DNA of 30,653 nucleotides from Verrucomicrobia bacterium UBA3761 (GCA_002371135.1 DFGB01000039.1:21526-52178), one strand, 5' to 3'. Shown: positions 8,055 to 16,266, counted from the first letter of the stretch. Numbers and translations are program-made. The notes: generated by a model from the sequence alone, not told the origin.

Positions 8055-8894
8055 CTATGGGCGGAGTGGGGCGGGAGCAAGGCCGGAATCCACGCCAACA
8101 ATGGCGATGGAACGCCGCTTGGCGTAATCGAGGACGGCGGCGCGGTCGAGCAAGACGAGGCGATGAGCCTGAAACGCAAGAGCGCTTGCGCCGGCGCGAT
8201 GCATGGTCTTCAGCGTTTTAATGCCGACGACGGGAATATCGAAGCGCATGTCATGTCCATCGCGCGCGGCCTTGAATACGACGGCACCCTTGCCGCCCAG
8301 TCTGCCTCCGCGCTTGATTGCGGCATTCGTTCCCTCGAACGCTTCGACGGCGAGGACCATGCCGCACTTGACCATCACCGTCTGGCCCACATCGTGCACG
8401 CCGACGTCGTGGGCGACATTCTTCGCATGTTCGATATCGCTTCGCTCTTGGGCGGTCAATTCGCGCTCGACAAGCGGGCCGACGCCCGGGATGTGCTCGT
8501 CCATGAAGCAGCTCGCAGGGAGGATTTTCAGACCGGCCGCTTCGAGTTTCTCGATGAGCTTGCCGAAAATCGAATGGGCGTTCTTCACGGAAAGCTCTGC
8601 AAGCCAGCTTTTCACTTCATCGTCGAACTTGCCGCGAAAGAGCGAGAGCGGGTTTACCTGCCCGGCCATGATCGCGCCGTCATAGCCGTTGGCGGCGGCC
8701 CACCTGATGCCGCGCGCGATGGAGCCGATCGATATTTCGTGGACGGCATCGGCGGCCTCGCGGGTGCGGCGCGCGGTGGAACCTTTCACGGCGAGAACGT
8801 CGACCCTCTCGACGAGAGCCTTCCTCGCGCCTTCCACGACGAGCCGCGGATAATCCCCCGCCCCGGCTATGACTAGCAATTTGCGAAGATTCAT
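8055..8894 (-). CDS. lpxI: UDP-2,3-diacylglucosamine pyrophosphatase, LpxI type
   Basis: The 279-residue product matches LpxI (formerly DUF1009), which hydrolyses UDP-2,3-diacylglucosamine to lipid X and UMP, the substrate step before LpxB. Characteristic stretches are VIAGAGDYPRL at the start, VGQTVMVKCGMVLAVEAFEG, GGRLGGKGAVVFK and DMRFDIPVVGIKTL. Using LpxI rather than LpxH is common outside gamma-proteobacteria. The ATG at 8894 is chosen; the frame is open to a TTG at 8918, but those residues (PTANDFP) are repeat-encoded. No Shine-Dalgarno sequence: the repeat arm of element 4 lies about ten bases upstream. lpxB follows immediately. Confidence 0.93.
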   Translation of the reverse strand: MNLRKLLVIAGAGDYPRLVVEGARKALVERVDVLAVKGSTARRTREAADAVHEISIGSIARGIRWAAANGYDGAIMAGQVNPLSLFRGKFDDEVKSWLAELSVKNAHSIFGKLIEKLEAAGLKILPASCFMDEHIPGVGPLVERELTAQERSDIEHAKNVAHDVGVHDVGQTVMVKCGMVLAVEAFEGTNAAIKRGGRLGGKGAVVFKAARDGHDMRFDIPVVGIKTLKTMHRAGASALAFQAHRLVLLDRAAVLDYAKRRSIAIVGVDSGLAPAPLRP

Positions 8895-9033
8895 GGGAAA
8901 ATCGTTGGCAGTTGGCAATTAGCAGTTTAGGAGCCAACGGCCATGAATGTGGAAGAGCATTTTGAGAGATTCATCTTGTCGCACCGGGAGATAAACTGCT
9001 AACTGCCAACTGCCAACTGCCAACTGCTAACTG
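8895..9033. repeat. Intergenic heptad palindrome with core (element 4)
   Basis: The left arm at about 8906-8931 and the inverse of the right arm at about 8993-9033 agree at 25 of 26 positions next to the core (words TTGGCAG, TTAGCAG). The right arm has exact period-7 copies of AACTGCC. The core (8931-8992) is in inverted orientation relative to element 1. It contains a short open frame starting at an ATG at 8943 and ending at TAA 9000-9002, MNVEEHFERFILSHREINC. The metY stop codon lies inside the right arm. Confidence 0.85.
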
Positions 9034-10298
9034 TTAAGCGCTTGTTCGAGGTCGGCGATGATATCGTCCGGGTCTTCAAGGCCGACGGAGAAGCGGATGA
9101 GATCCGGCGGAATTCCAGCTTCCTTGAGTTGTTCGTCGGTGAGTTGGCGATGGGTGTGCGAAGCTGGATGGAGGACGCAGCTCCATGCATCGGCGACATG
9201 CGTCACGATGCCGATTACCTTGAGCGCATCCATGAACTTTATGGATGCCTCGCGGCCGCCCTTGATGCCAAACGTCATGACGCCGCAGGGAGCGTCGCCG
9301 TGGAACTGCTTCTTGACAAGCGGGTAGTACTTAGAATCTTCAAGGCCGGCGTAATTGACCCACGCCACCTTGTCCTGCTTGCGCAGCCACTTGGCAATCT
9401 TGAGCGCAGACTCGGCATGGCGACGGATGCGAAGATGAAGAGACTCGAGCCCGAGGTTGAGCAGGAAGGCGTTGAACGGCGAAGGAATGGATCCAAAGTC
9501 GCGCATCAAATGCGCCGTCGCCTTGACGATGAACGCCATCTTGCCGAATGCCTTGGTGTAGGAAAGCCCGTGATACGAGGCATCAGGCTCGACAAGCCCC
9601 GCGAAACGCTCTGGGTAGCGCGTCCAGTCGAAGTTGCCGGAGTCGACGATCACGCCGCCGACTTGCGAGGAGTGCCCGTCCATGTATTTTGTCGTCGAAT
9701 GGATGACGATATCCGCGCCAAACTCGAACGGGCGGCAGAGAATGGGAGTCGGGAATGTGTTGTCGACAATAAGCGGGACGCCCGCCTCGTGCGCCGCCTT
9801 CGCCCACTTTTCGATGTCGAGGACGCAGCCTGAGGGATTTGCGACCGTCTCGCCGAATACGCATTTCGTATTGGGGCGGAACGCCTTGGCCAGTTCTTCG
9901 GCCGGCGCGTCCGGGTCGACAAACGTGAATTCAATGCCGAGCTTCTTCATCGACACGGCGAAGAGATTGAACGTCCCGCCGTAGATTTGCGACGAGGCGA
10001 CGACGTGGTCGCCCGCGTTGCACAAATTGAGGACGGAAAAGGTTGATGCAGCCTGTCCGGACGACGTGAGAATCGCACCGACGCCGCCTTCCAACGCCGC
10101 AATCTTCTTCGCGACTTCATCGTTCGTAGGATTCGCGAGGCGCGTGTAGAAATAGCCGGGGGCTTTAAGGTCGAAGAGATCCGCCATCTGCTGCGTCGTC
10201 TCGTACTTGAAAGTCGTGGACGAGTAGATCGGGACCTGGCGGGGCTCGCCGCGTTTTGGCTTCCAGCCGCCTTGTACGCACAGTGTGTCTATTTTCAT
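9027..10298 (-). CDS. metY: O-acetylhomoserine sulfhydrylase (PLP enzyme)
   Basis: The 423-residue protein belongs to the Cys/Met-metabolism PLP family. Length and the opening DTLCVQGGWKPKRGEPRQVP fit O-acetylhomoserine aminocarboxypropyltransferase, which makes homocysteine (or methionine) from O-acetylhomoserine and sulphide or methanethiol. PLP contacts are visible: TSSGQAAS at residues 78-85, the Asp of IVDNTF at 177-182, and the Schiff-base Lys204 in HSTTKYMDGHS. Related gamma-lyases are about 30 residues shorter, so MetY is preferred. The C-terminus is LEQALNS, with the last Ser and the TAG stop encoded by repeat sequence. No Shine-Dalgarno sequence is obvious before the ATG at 10298. 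Confidence 0.88.
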   Translation of the reverse strand: MKIDTLCVQGGWKPKRGEPRQVPIYSSTTFKYETTQQMADLFDLKAPGYFYTRLANPTNDEVAKKIAALEGGVGAILTSSGQAASTFSVLNLCNAGDHVVASSQIYGGTFNLFAVSMKKLGIEFTFVDPDAPAEELAKAFRPNTKCVFGETVANPSGCVLDIEKWAKAAHEAGVPLIVDNTFPTPILCRPFEFGADIVIHSTTKYMDGHSSQVGGVIVDSGNFDWTRYPERFAGLVEPDASYHGLSYTKAFGKMAFIVKATAHLMRDFGSIPSPFNAFLLNLGLESLHLRIRRHAESALKIAKWLRKQDKVAWVNYAGLEDSKYYPLVKKQFHGDAPCGVMTFGIKGGREASIKFMDALKVIGIVTHVADAWSCVLHPASHTHRQLTDEQLKEAGIPPDLIRFSVGLEDPDDIIADLEQALNS

Positions 10299-10358
10299 GG
10301 CTGTTTGTCTGATTGGTGGTTTGATGCTTGTTGAAAGTCGATTGCGGCGACGGCCGTC

Positions 10359-11282
10359 TCAGAACGCGCGTTTCATAAACGCATCGAGAACTGGACATTG
10401 GTCGTGGAGCGAAAGTTTCACGGGGACGGCCTCGCAAAATATCCTGAGGAATCTGAACATCCGCTGCGAGTTGACGATTATCTCGCAAGGGAAGCGGCCG
10501 GACTTCACGAATTCGCCGAAGAGCAGTGCCGGCATTTTCTCCCACAACTGCTTGAGGCCGACATCCTTCGAAACGCTCGTCCTTGCGACCACGAGCGGCC
10601 GCCCGGAAGACGCGTCCACCGCCGCGAGCAAATACATCGCGCGCGGCCGGGCCTCGGCCGTCGACCAGCCCGGCATCAGCCTGTAGTCGACTTCGACCTT
10701 GAGCTGCCCGTCAAGGCCCATCGCCTTTGCCTTGGCAATCGCGTCCTTGCGCAGACTCACTCGTTCCGCATAGGGCGGAGGCTGGGGAATCGGCACGCCC
10801 TCGTCATGCCAGTCGCCTTCTTCAGGGGATTCTATGCGACCGAACATCGCATTCTCCGGCGCATACTTGCAGGGAAGATCGGGCGTGTCTTCGAGCTGAA
10901 GCATTATCCCGTAGCTCTCCCACATCAGCTTGCCAAGGAGAGTCTCCTCCTCGCCGGTCAAGTCCCGCGGCATGTATCCCGCGTCGCAACGCTTGAAAAG
11001 TATTTGAGAGTCGTCCAAATACGCGACTTGAAATTGCGGGTATTCGCCTATAGCGGTGTAATAGCCGAAATCGTGATTCGCGCGAGCCATTACGGCGCTG
11101 TGGAAAACGTTCCATCCCTCGAGGAAGTGTATGCGATGGCGAACCTTGTCGTCTTTGGCGTTTTCAAGGGTGAAGAAATACGGCAAGACCGTCCCCTTGG
11201 GTTTGACGAGCCAGTTGTATCTGCCCGCCGCCTCCCAGAGAGAAAGCGCCTCGATTAGTTTTGCTATTTCGACGACATCCAT
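10359..11282 (-). CDS. Uncharacterised 307-residue protein
   Basis: I do not recognise this family with confidence. The product is soluble, with no signal peptide or membrane segment. Features are an N-terminal helical part, a WESYGIMLQLED stretch near residue 125, a proline-rich linker (IPQPPPYAERV, about 170-180), and a C-terminal part with MYLLAAVDASSGRPLVVARTSV, which reads like a beta hairpin core. The arrangement recalls proteins carrying domains of unknown function seen next to plasmid pRiA4b ORF-3-like domains, but that is only an impression. It starts 10 bases after the GspF/PilC-like gene, and GGGGGGAATATGG provides a G-rich stretch before the ATG, so the two are probably co-expressed. 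Confidence 0.6.
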   Translation of the reverse strand: MDVVEIAKLIEALSLWEAAGRYNWLVKPKGTVLPYFFTLENAKDDKVRHRIHFLEGWNVFHSAVMARANHDFGYYTAIGEYPQFQVAYLDDSQILFKRCDAGYMPRDLTGEEETLLGKLMWESYGIMLQLEDTPDLPCKYAPENAMFGRIESPEEGDWHDEGVPIPQPPPYAERVSLRKDAIAKAKAMGLDGQLKVEVDYRLMPGWSTAEARPRAMYLLAAVDASSGRPLVVARTSVSKDVGLKQLWEKMPALLFGEFVKSGRFPCEIIVNSQRMFRFLRIFCEAVPVKLSLHDQCPVLDAFMKRAF

Positions 11283-11292
11283 ATTCCCCCCC

Positions 11293-12498
11293 TTATCCCA
11301 GCGACGAGGAGACTTGGAAGACGGCCATCAGAATCGATATCGCGACAAACCCGACGGCGCCTGCGATGAGGACGATGAGAATCGGCTCCAGGGCGTTCGT
11401 GAACGATGTGATGTTGCGGTCCATGTCCTTCTGATAGCGCTTGCCAATGTGTTCGAGAGAACTTGCCATATCGCCGGCCTGCTCTCCCACGGCCAGCATA
11501 TCGGTCATCATACGGGGGAACACGCCGCTCGAAGCAAGCGGCCCAGAAATCGAAGTGCCGTCCGTGACGCGCTGGCGCGCGGTCTTGAGCGCTTGCGCGA
11601 TGACCGCATTGCCGCACGTTTCTTCCGCGATCTTGAGCGCCTGCAATACATTGACACCGTTGGTGAGAAGAGTCTTGAGTGTGTAGGCGAGCGAAGAATA
11701 CGCGCCTGTCGCTATGATGCCGGAAATGAGCGGGATTTTGAGTTTCCAGCCATCGACCTTCAAACGCCCCTTTTCGGTGGCGCTCCACTTTTTGAACCAC
11801 CAGGCCGCGAACACGGCGCCTGCGGCAAGCGTCCAGCCGTAGTGGATGAGGTAGTCGCTCATGCCGATGAGAATGCGAGTCGGGAGGGGCAGCGTCGCCC
11901 CCATGGAGTCGAAAACCTTCTGGAACTTCGGGATAATCCACACAAGCGCGGCAATGACGGCGAAGATGCCGAACACAAGCACGATGACAGGGTATGAAAG
12001 CGCACTCTTGATCTTGCCGCGCATGTTGTCGTAGCGCTCGTAATGGTCCGCAAGACGCCTCAACACTTCCACCATCGCGCCGGAGGCCTCGGCGGCCTTG
12101 ATCATGTTGCCGTAGAGCGGCTCGAATGTCTTGGGGTGGTGCATGCAGGCGTCAGAAAAGTTCTCGCCCCGGACAATGCGGTCGCACAAATCCTGACAGA
12201 CGTACCGCTGACCGCTCAACTCGTCGCCTTGACCTGCGAGGGCTTGCAACGCCTGGCCGAGCGTCATGCCCGCCTCGATCAAGTCGGCGAGTTCGGAAGT
12301 GAAGAGAAGCACCTCCACGCGTGTCATCGCGGTCTTTGCCTTGTTGCCGCCGATCTGCATGTTCCAGATCGATTGCGGCTTAGCCTTGCCTTTGGCGTCT
12401 GCGGCCGCCGGCGGCGCCGTACGCGAAGACGCCTGCACGGAGAGGTCGCGCACGGCGCGCCCCTCCCGTGTTCCAGAGCTCTTCTTCGCGTAAGGCAT
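11293..12498 (-). CDS. GspF/PilC-like inner-membrane protein
   Basis: The 401-residue protein has two type II secretion F domains (roughly residues 70-190 and 270-390). Hydrophobic segments ALSYPVIVLVFGIFAVIAALV and LIAGAVGFVAISILMAV, plus one near the middle (LAAGAVFAAWWF), give the usual three membrane helices. F proteins form the inner-membrane platform that works with a GspE/PilB ATPase to assemble pseudopili or type IV pili. None of those partners is in the window, so it is an orphan here. An Ala/Pro/Lys-rich linker precedes the first domain. The ATG at 12498 (MPYAKKSS) is preferred over a TTG at 12510. No Shine-Dalgarno sequence; repeat words lie just upstream. Confidence 0.85.
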   Translation of the reverse strand: MPYAKKSSGTREGRAVRDLSVQASSRTAPPAAADAKGKAKPQSIWNMQIGGNKAKTAMTRVEVLLFTSELADLIEAGMTLGQALQALAGQGDELSGQRYVCQDLCDRIVRGENFSDACMHHPKTFEPLYGNMIKAAEASGAMVEVLRRLADHYERYDNMRGKIKSALSYPVIVLVFGIFAVIAALVWIIPKFQKVFDSMGATLPLPTRILIGMSDYLIHYGWTLAAGAVFAAWWFKKWSATEKGRLKVDGWKLKIPLISGIIATGAYSSLAYTLKTLLTNGVNVLQALKIAEETCGNAVIAQALKTARQRVTDGTSISGPLASSGVFPRMMTDMLAVGEQAGDMASSLEHIGKRYQKDMDRNITSFTNALEPILIVLIAGAVGFVAISILMAVFQVSSSLG

Positions 12499-12621
12499 CG
12501 TGGCTGTCAATAATTGAAAAGTTGAAAAGTCCTCTGCGTTCTCGGCGTCTCTGCGTCTCTGCGATAAAAATACAGTTTGTCGCGCCGGGAGCCATGACCG
12601 CCAAGGGCCAACTTCTCAATG
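12499..12621. repeat. Intergenic repeat element with partial core (element 5)
   Basis: The gap holds TTGAAAAG twice (12518-12534), a CTCTGCGT-type block (12531-12563), then the inverse of the core box (GTCGCGCCGGGAG, about 12579-12591). A right arm (CCAACTTCTCAATGC) partly mirrors the left one. The serA stop codon lies at its right border. The TTGAAAAG and CTCTGCG words recur in the element at 26472-26682. Confidence 0.65.
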
Positions 12622-13797
12622 CTAGCTTTTCACGACTCGCACCCTTATGACGGCATCGCTCTCTTCAAGAGCGCGAACGACATCGGCGGGGATCGAGGAG
12701 TCGGTATCGATGAGCGTGTAGGCGAAGTCTCCGCGACTCTTGTTCGCGATTGCATCGATGTTCACATTCGCCTTGCCGAGGATCGATGTGAACTGGCCAA
12801 TCATGTTCGCGACATTCTTGTGGCAGATCGCGATGCGCCCCGCCTTCGTGGGAACGCCCAGAGAGCATGCCGGGTAGTTGACAGAATTGACGATGTTGCC
12901 GTTTTCAAGGAAGTCGCGCATTTCCCTCACCGCCATGACCGCGCAGTTGTCTTCCGACTCCTCCGTGGATGCGCCAAGGTGGGGGATTACGAGGCAACCC
13001 TTCTTTCCCGCCGTGGTGGCATTGGGGAAGTCGGAGACATACTTGCGCACACGACCGGACTCTATGGCGTCGAGCATATCGCGCTCGTTGACGAGCACAT
13101 CGCGCGCGGCGTTGATGACTATGACGCCCTTCTTCATCATCGCGAGCGCCTCGGCGTTTATCATCCCCTTCGTCGAATCAAGCGCGGGCACGTGGATGGT
13201 GATGAAGTCGCACTCGCGGTAAATCGCTTCCACATTCTTGCAGTGGATGACGCTGCGGCTCAGATTCCAGGCCGCGTCGACGCTCAAGTAGGGGTCGTAG
13301 CCATAGACCGTCAGCCCCAGGTCGATCGCCGCGTTCGCCACCTTCTGGCCAATCGCGCCAAGGCCGATGACGCCAAGCTTCTTGCCCTGGATTTCAGTGC
13401 CGGCGAACGCCTTCTTCGCCTTCTCCGCCGCCTTGGCGATGGCGGAATCCGCGGCGTTGGCCTTGACCCAGTCCACGCCGCCGATTATGTCGCGGCTCGC
13501 CAGCAGCATCGCCGCTATCACGAGCTCCTTCACGCCATTGGCGTTGGCGCCGGGCGTGTTGAATACGACGATGCCCTTCTTCGCGTACTCGGCGTGGGGG
13601 ATGTTGTTCACACCGGCGCCGGCGCGGGCTATCGCCAGCAGATTCTCGCCGGGGACGAGTTCGTCCATCTTCGCCGACCGCACGAACACGGCATCGGCCT
13701 CTTCGAACTTCTCGGTCCGGGTGTAGTTGTCACCAAGCTGCCCCAATCCGACTTCTGCTATCGGGTTGAGGCAATTGTATTTGTATTTTACCTTCAT
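12622..13797 (-). CDS. serA: D-3-phosphoglycerate dehydrogenase with ACT domain
   Basis: The 391-residue enzyme starts serine synthesis by oxidising 3-phosphoglycerate with NAD. The Rossmann motif GVIGLGAIGQKVA, the ARAGAGVNNIP substrate region, INAARDVLVNE with the conserved Arg, and the HLGASTEE motif containing the catalytic His are all present. About 75 C-terminal residues (NVANMIGQFTSILG, ANVNIDAIAN) form an ACT domain, which in other SerA proteins senses serine. The long intervening domain of some SerA forms is missing. The gene has its own promoter about 60 bases upstream; the leader of about 55 bases shows no attenuator. A helpful parallel is that serS has an almost identical promoter. 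Confidence 0.93.
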   Translation of the reverse strand: MKVKYKYNCLNPIAEVGLGQLGDNYTRTEKFEEADAVFVRSAKMDELVPGENLLAIARAGAGVNNIPHAEYAKKGIVVFNTPGANANGVKELVIAAMLLASRDIIGGVDWVKANAADSAIAKAAEKAKKAFAGTEIQGKKLGVIGLGAIGQKVANAAIDLGLTVYGYDPYLSVDAAWNLSRSVIHCKNVEAIYRECDFITIHVPALDSTKGMINAEALAMMKKGVIVINAARDVLVNERDMLDAIESGRVRKYVSDFPNATTAGKKGCLVIPHLGASTEESEDNCAVMAVREMRDFLENGNIVNSVNYPACSLGVPTKAGRIAICHKNVANMIGQFTSILGKANVNIDAIANKSRGDFAYTLIDTDSSIPADVVRALEESDAVIRVRVVKS

Positions 13798-13858
13798 TTT
13801 TCTTTCTTCCGTAGAGTTTATCTTGGAATATGTCCGTCACGCATGAGGGACGCCGCAT

Positions 13859-13888
13859 ATTATACCACAACACCTCGACAAAGGTCAA
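13859..13888 (-). promoter_or_regulatory. Promoter of serA
   Basis: On the minus strand TTGACC (13883-13888), an 18-base spacer ending GTGG and TATAAT (13859-13864) are read. This is the same architecture as the serS promoter. The predicted transcript start leaves a leader of about 55 bases before the serA ATG at 13797. Confidence 0.78.
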
Positions 13889-14267
13889 GCCCGTCGGCAA
13901 GGTCGAAGGGCAGGCGATGGAAGAAATGCGAAAATGTTGCCAGTGCAATTTCAAATTCCAAATTTACCACACGGATTCGTTCGCGCATATAAGCCGCTCA
14001 CGGAAAGGCCGCGAGAAAAACGGGCTAAACGTGCTTTGAGTGCGAACGAACAAGGAGGCGCGGCTTCAGCCGCGCACCCCTGCTAAAGTATCCGATCCGC
14101 AACAGCCTTCGGCCGGGGGATATTCCTTGACGCCAGTACAGCCGCACCTGCATAGCGGAAAGCATCTTATACGCACCATACCTGCTGCTTCTTGTCATTT
14201 CCGGCTCACATGCGCGGCGGTCCTGCTCGCGCACAAACGCGCCGCGGATAAGGCTGTAAATGTGTAG
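13889..14267. other. Gene-poor stretch with one GC-rich palindrome
   Basis: No convincing gene is seen between the serA promoter and the end of the leucine-rich-repeat relic. The one clear structure is a perfect 8-base-pair palindrome at 14058-14075 (GCGCGGCT, loop TC, AGCCGCGC). It is not followed by a T-run on the plus strand and only by CTCCTTGTTCG on the minus strand, so it could be a weak terminator. It matches, in inverted orientation, the terminator after azlD. Confidence 0.5.
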
Positions 14268-15114
14268 TCATTCCACAACGACTACTCTTCTGCCGCACCA
14301 TGTATCAGTCGGCCCAGTCCATTTCGGTGTGACGTATGTGACGAGATCGTCAGATGCATTGCCATAAGCATTTATATCGCTTTCATCGTAATTTTCAAGC
14401 ATCCCTGCGAAAGAAACCGACTTTAAATTCTCACACCACCCCAAAACCCGCCAGCCAATCGACACATTCTCCGAGAGTATCTCTATGGATTCTAGTTTCT
14501 CGCAGCTGCTGAACGCCTCCTCTCCTTATCGCCACAGATGCAGGAATCGTCAATGTCCTCAGTTCTCGACATCCGCTGAACGCGTAATCGCCGATATTTG
14601 TGACGGACGACGGAAATGTCACAGACTGCAATGACGTTCTGTCGCGAAATACGCCATAACCAATAGAACAAACGCCCTCTGGAATCACGATATCCGTTTC
14701 CAGCGGCGCCACCTTGAGTTCTCCATCCTCGATTTTCCACCCCTCGTCAGCCCACCTCGCATATAGTTTCAAAATTGAAGAATCCACAATCGACCGTCGC
14801 GTCACTATTTCTCCGCCTGTTTTCGCCGTCGCCCAGCCGACAAATGTCGCTCCGGTTTTTGTCGCTGCAGGCAAATCGCCATAGTTCTTGCCGGCAAGGT
14901 AGTCCATGCTCGTGAAATCCGCCGTGCCACCGTTGGCGTCAAACGAGACAGTGCATATCCCAGGCGTCCCGGGCAGCGGCCTCACATTCGTATAATCGCC
15001 ATAACTTTTCCCCGTCATACCAATCCATTTTGATGTATCATACCATAAATCCACTCTCCGCGCACAAAAATTCTCTTGTAAATTTCGAAAGCCGACTTGC
15101 GGAATCGGATACAT
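14268..15114 (-). pseudogene. Relic of a BspA-like leucine-rich-repeat surface protein
   Basis: Two reading frames are needed to read this gene. Frame one, from a possible ATG at 15114, gives an InlB/Listeria-Bacteroides-type repeat (VSFDANGG, then LPAATKTGATFVGW and LYARW), followed by BspA-type leucine-rich repeats (FPSSVTNIGDYAFSGC). Near 14521-14531 the frame shifts: the repeat continues in another frame as GEEAFSSCEKLESIEI, WRVLGWCENLKSVSF and ends with WCGRRVVVVE at 14268. No signal peptide remains, so the 5' part is also missing. Such proteins are normally exported and bind hosts or surfaces. Base composition is more AT-rich than in neighbours, suggesting relaxed selection or transfer. 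A sequencing error cannot be excluded for the shift, but the missing 5' end argues for decay. Confidence 0.7.
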
Positions 15115-15122
15115 TTGCGCAG

Positions 15123-15149
15123 CAAAAAGGCGCGGCCAAAGCCGCGCCT
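15123..15149 (-). terminator. Terminator of azlCD
   Basis: On the minus strand, 22 bases after the azlD stop, AGGCGCGGC, loop TTTG, GCCGCGCCT is followed by TTTTGC. It is a nine-base-pair GC-rich stem with a U-tract, a classical factor-independent terminator. Confidence 0.8.
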
Positions 15150-15170
15150 CCTTGCCGCTTGGACCGCCCG

Positions 15171-15509
15171 CTACACAAGATTCATTGCCAGCATGTATAT
15201 CGCAGTGCCGACAAGGACGGATACAAGACCGTTGCGAAAGAGAAGTTGGAGAACTACGACGACCGCACCTGCCAGATACGGCCACACGGTCCGCAATTCA
15301 AGACCCGAATAGGAATATAAGACCAGAAAAGCAATCATGACCGGCGAAAGCCATTTCTCGGCGACCTTGATCCACTTCGCTTCGGCGGCATCCTTGGACG
15401 ACTTGCGCGTGACGGCCATCACAATGAACGGCGTCGCGCGCAGGAGAATAATCACGGCCGCCGAAATGACGACAAGCGCGAGGGCATGCAAAGAGGAAGA
15501 ACCATTCAT
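15171..15509 (-). CDS. azlD: Branched-chain amino acid exporter small subunit, AzlD family
   Basis: The 112-residue membrane protein has four hydrophobic segments (LVVISAAVIILLRATPFIV, a stretch near WLSPVMIAFLVLYSY, YLAGAVVVVLQLLF, and LVSVLVGTAIYMLAM). RATPF in the first segment and the WLSP-type second segment are typical of AzlD, which pairs with AzlC to export branched-chain amino acids. The start is the ATG at 15509, overlapping the azlC stop as ATGA; a longer open frame upstream is rejected. The gene ends before a strong terminator, so azlC-azlD form a two-gene unit. Confidence 0.85.
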   Translation of the reverse strand: MNGSSSLHALALVVISAAVIILLRATPFIVMAVTRKSSKDAAEAKWIKVAEKWLSPVMIAFLVLYSYSGLELRTVWPYLAGAVVVVLQLLFRNGLVSVLVGTAIYMLAMNLV

Positions 15510-16078
15510 TTCGAGCCACCCTTCAGCAGTGCGCGGATTTGGTCGGTCAAAATCACTATGAAGAGCGCCGCCATTACAAACTCTATGCCTTTGTCGGGGA
15601 TAGGCAAGCGTTCTCCGGCGAGCGCACCGAGCGTGCAACCCGTCAACCAGTACAAGCCGGTGAGCGAGACGAGGACGAGGCAATATTTGCGATACGCGTG
15701 CTCGTCCTTTATGTCGCAGGAGACTTCAAGTGCGAAATTCTCGTCGGTAAGGCAGCAAATCAGATAAAGCTTCGCAAGAAGCGGGAAATCGCGCCAGCGT
15801 CCGATCAGTGAAAAACCATAGAACGCATAGCGAAAAGAAATGGCAAAAGTCAAAAGCGCTGCATCAAGCAGAGCGACATGGTCGCGAAAAAGTCCGGCAA
15901 TGGCGAACTGCTGGGTGCCGGAGAAGCAAGAAAAGGCGGTCAGAGCGCTCCAGACGGGGGCGAACGAAAGGCCGCTCTGCGCGGCTATCACAACGCCGGC
16001 GGCAAACCCCATTGTCGTATAGCCGGCGAGGATGGGGAGGGAATCCGCGAAAGCGCGTCTAAGCAAATTGCATTGCAT
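15506..16078 (-). CDS. azlC: Branched-chain amino acid exporter large subunit, AzlC family
   Basis: The product has about 190 residues and several membrane helices (LPILAGYTTMGFAAGVVIA, ALTAFSCFSGTQQFAIAGL). SGTQQFA and the ISFRYAFYGFS, DENFALE sequence are hallmarks of AzlC (SGxxQ and LRY...TDE in relatives). The start is uncertain: the ATG at 16078 gives MQCNLLRRAFADSLP, but this codon and the first residues lie in the AAATGCA repeat arm of element 6. The frame stays open through more repeat to 16126. There is no Shine-Dalgarno sequence. The gene overlaps azlD by four bases. Confidence 0.87.
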   Translation of the reverse strand: MQCNLLRRAFADSLPILAGYTTMGFAAGVVIAAQSGLSFAPVWSALTAFSCFSGTQQFAIAGLFRDHVALLDAALLTFAISFRYAFYGFSLIGRWRDFPLLAKLYLICCLTDENFALEVSCDIKDEHAYRKYCLVLVSLTGLYWLTGCTLGALAGERLPIPDKGIEFVMAALFIVILTDQIRALLKGGSK

Positions 16079-16262
16079 TTGACATTTCGCATTTAGCATT
16101 GCAGAATTGAATTTGGCATTTGGCATTTTACATTTCGCATTGCATTTGCGAATTTACCTGTCTTGCCATTCAGGAGCCGGCGGCATTGAATGCATACGAG
16201 CGATTTGAGAGATTCATTTTGCCACACCGTGCGAAATGCAAAATGCAAAAAGCAAAACAATA
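16079..16262. repeat. Intergenic heptad palindrome with core (element 6)
   Basis: The left arm (continuing into the azlC start, about 16066-16155) is built from CATTTGG, CATTTTA and CATTTCG words. The right arm (about 16230-16258) is the inverse (GCGAAATGCAAAATGCAAAA). The core (16171-16233) is in the same orientation as element 4 and contains GATTTGAGAGATTCATTTTG. It lies between the rpsU terminator and azlC. Confidence 0.75.
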
Positions 16263-16266
16263 AACG

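Noticed and set aside
8993..9033. Tandem AACTGCC copies considered as a CRISPR-like array
   Set aside because: The unit is seven bases with no spacers, and no cas genes are present.
13798..13858. T-box or serine-sensing leader before serA
   Set aside because: The leader is only about 55 bases and shows no conserved T-box sequence or terminator.
12619..13992. 457-codon plus-strand frame opposite serA
   Set aside because: It mirrors serA codon structure and lacks family motifs; serA is intact with its own promoter.
14040..14267. 75-codon plus-strand frame in the gene-poor stretch
   Set aside because: No ribosome site, no recognisable domain and arbitrary composition; it includes the GC palindrome.
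14268..15114. Programmed frameshift in the leucine-rich-repeat gene
   Set aside because: There is no slippery heptamer with downstream structure at 14521-14531, and the gene also lacks its 5' end and signal peptide, favouring decay.
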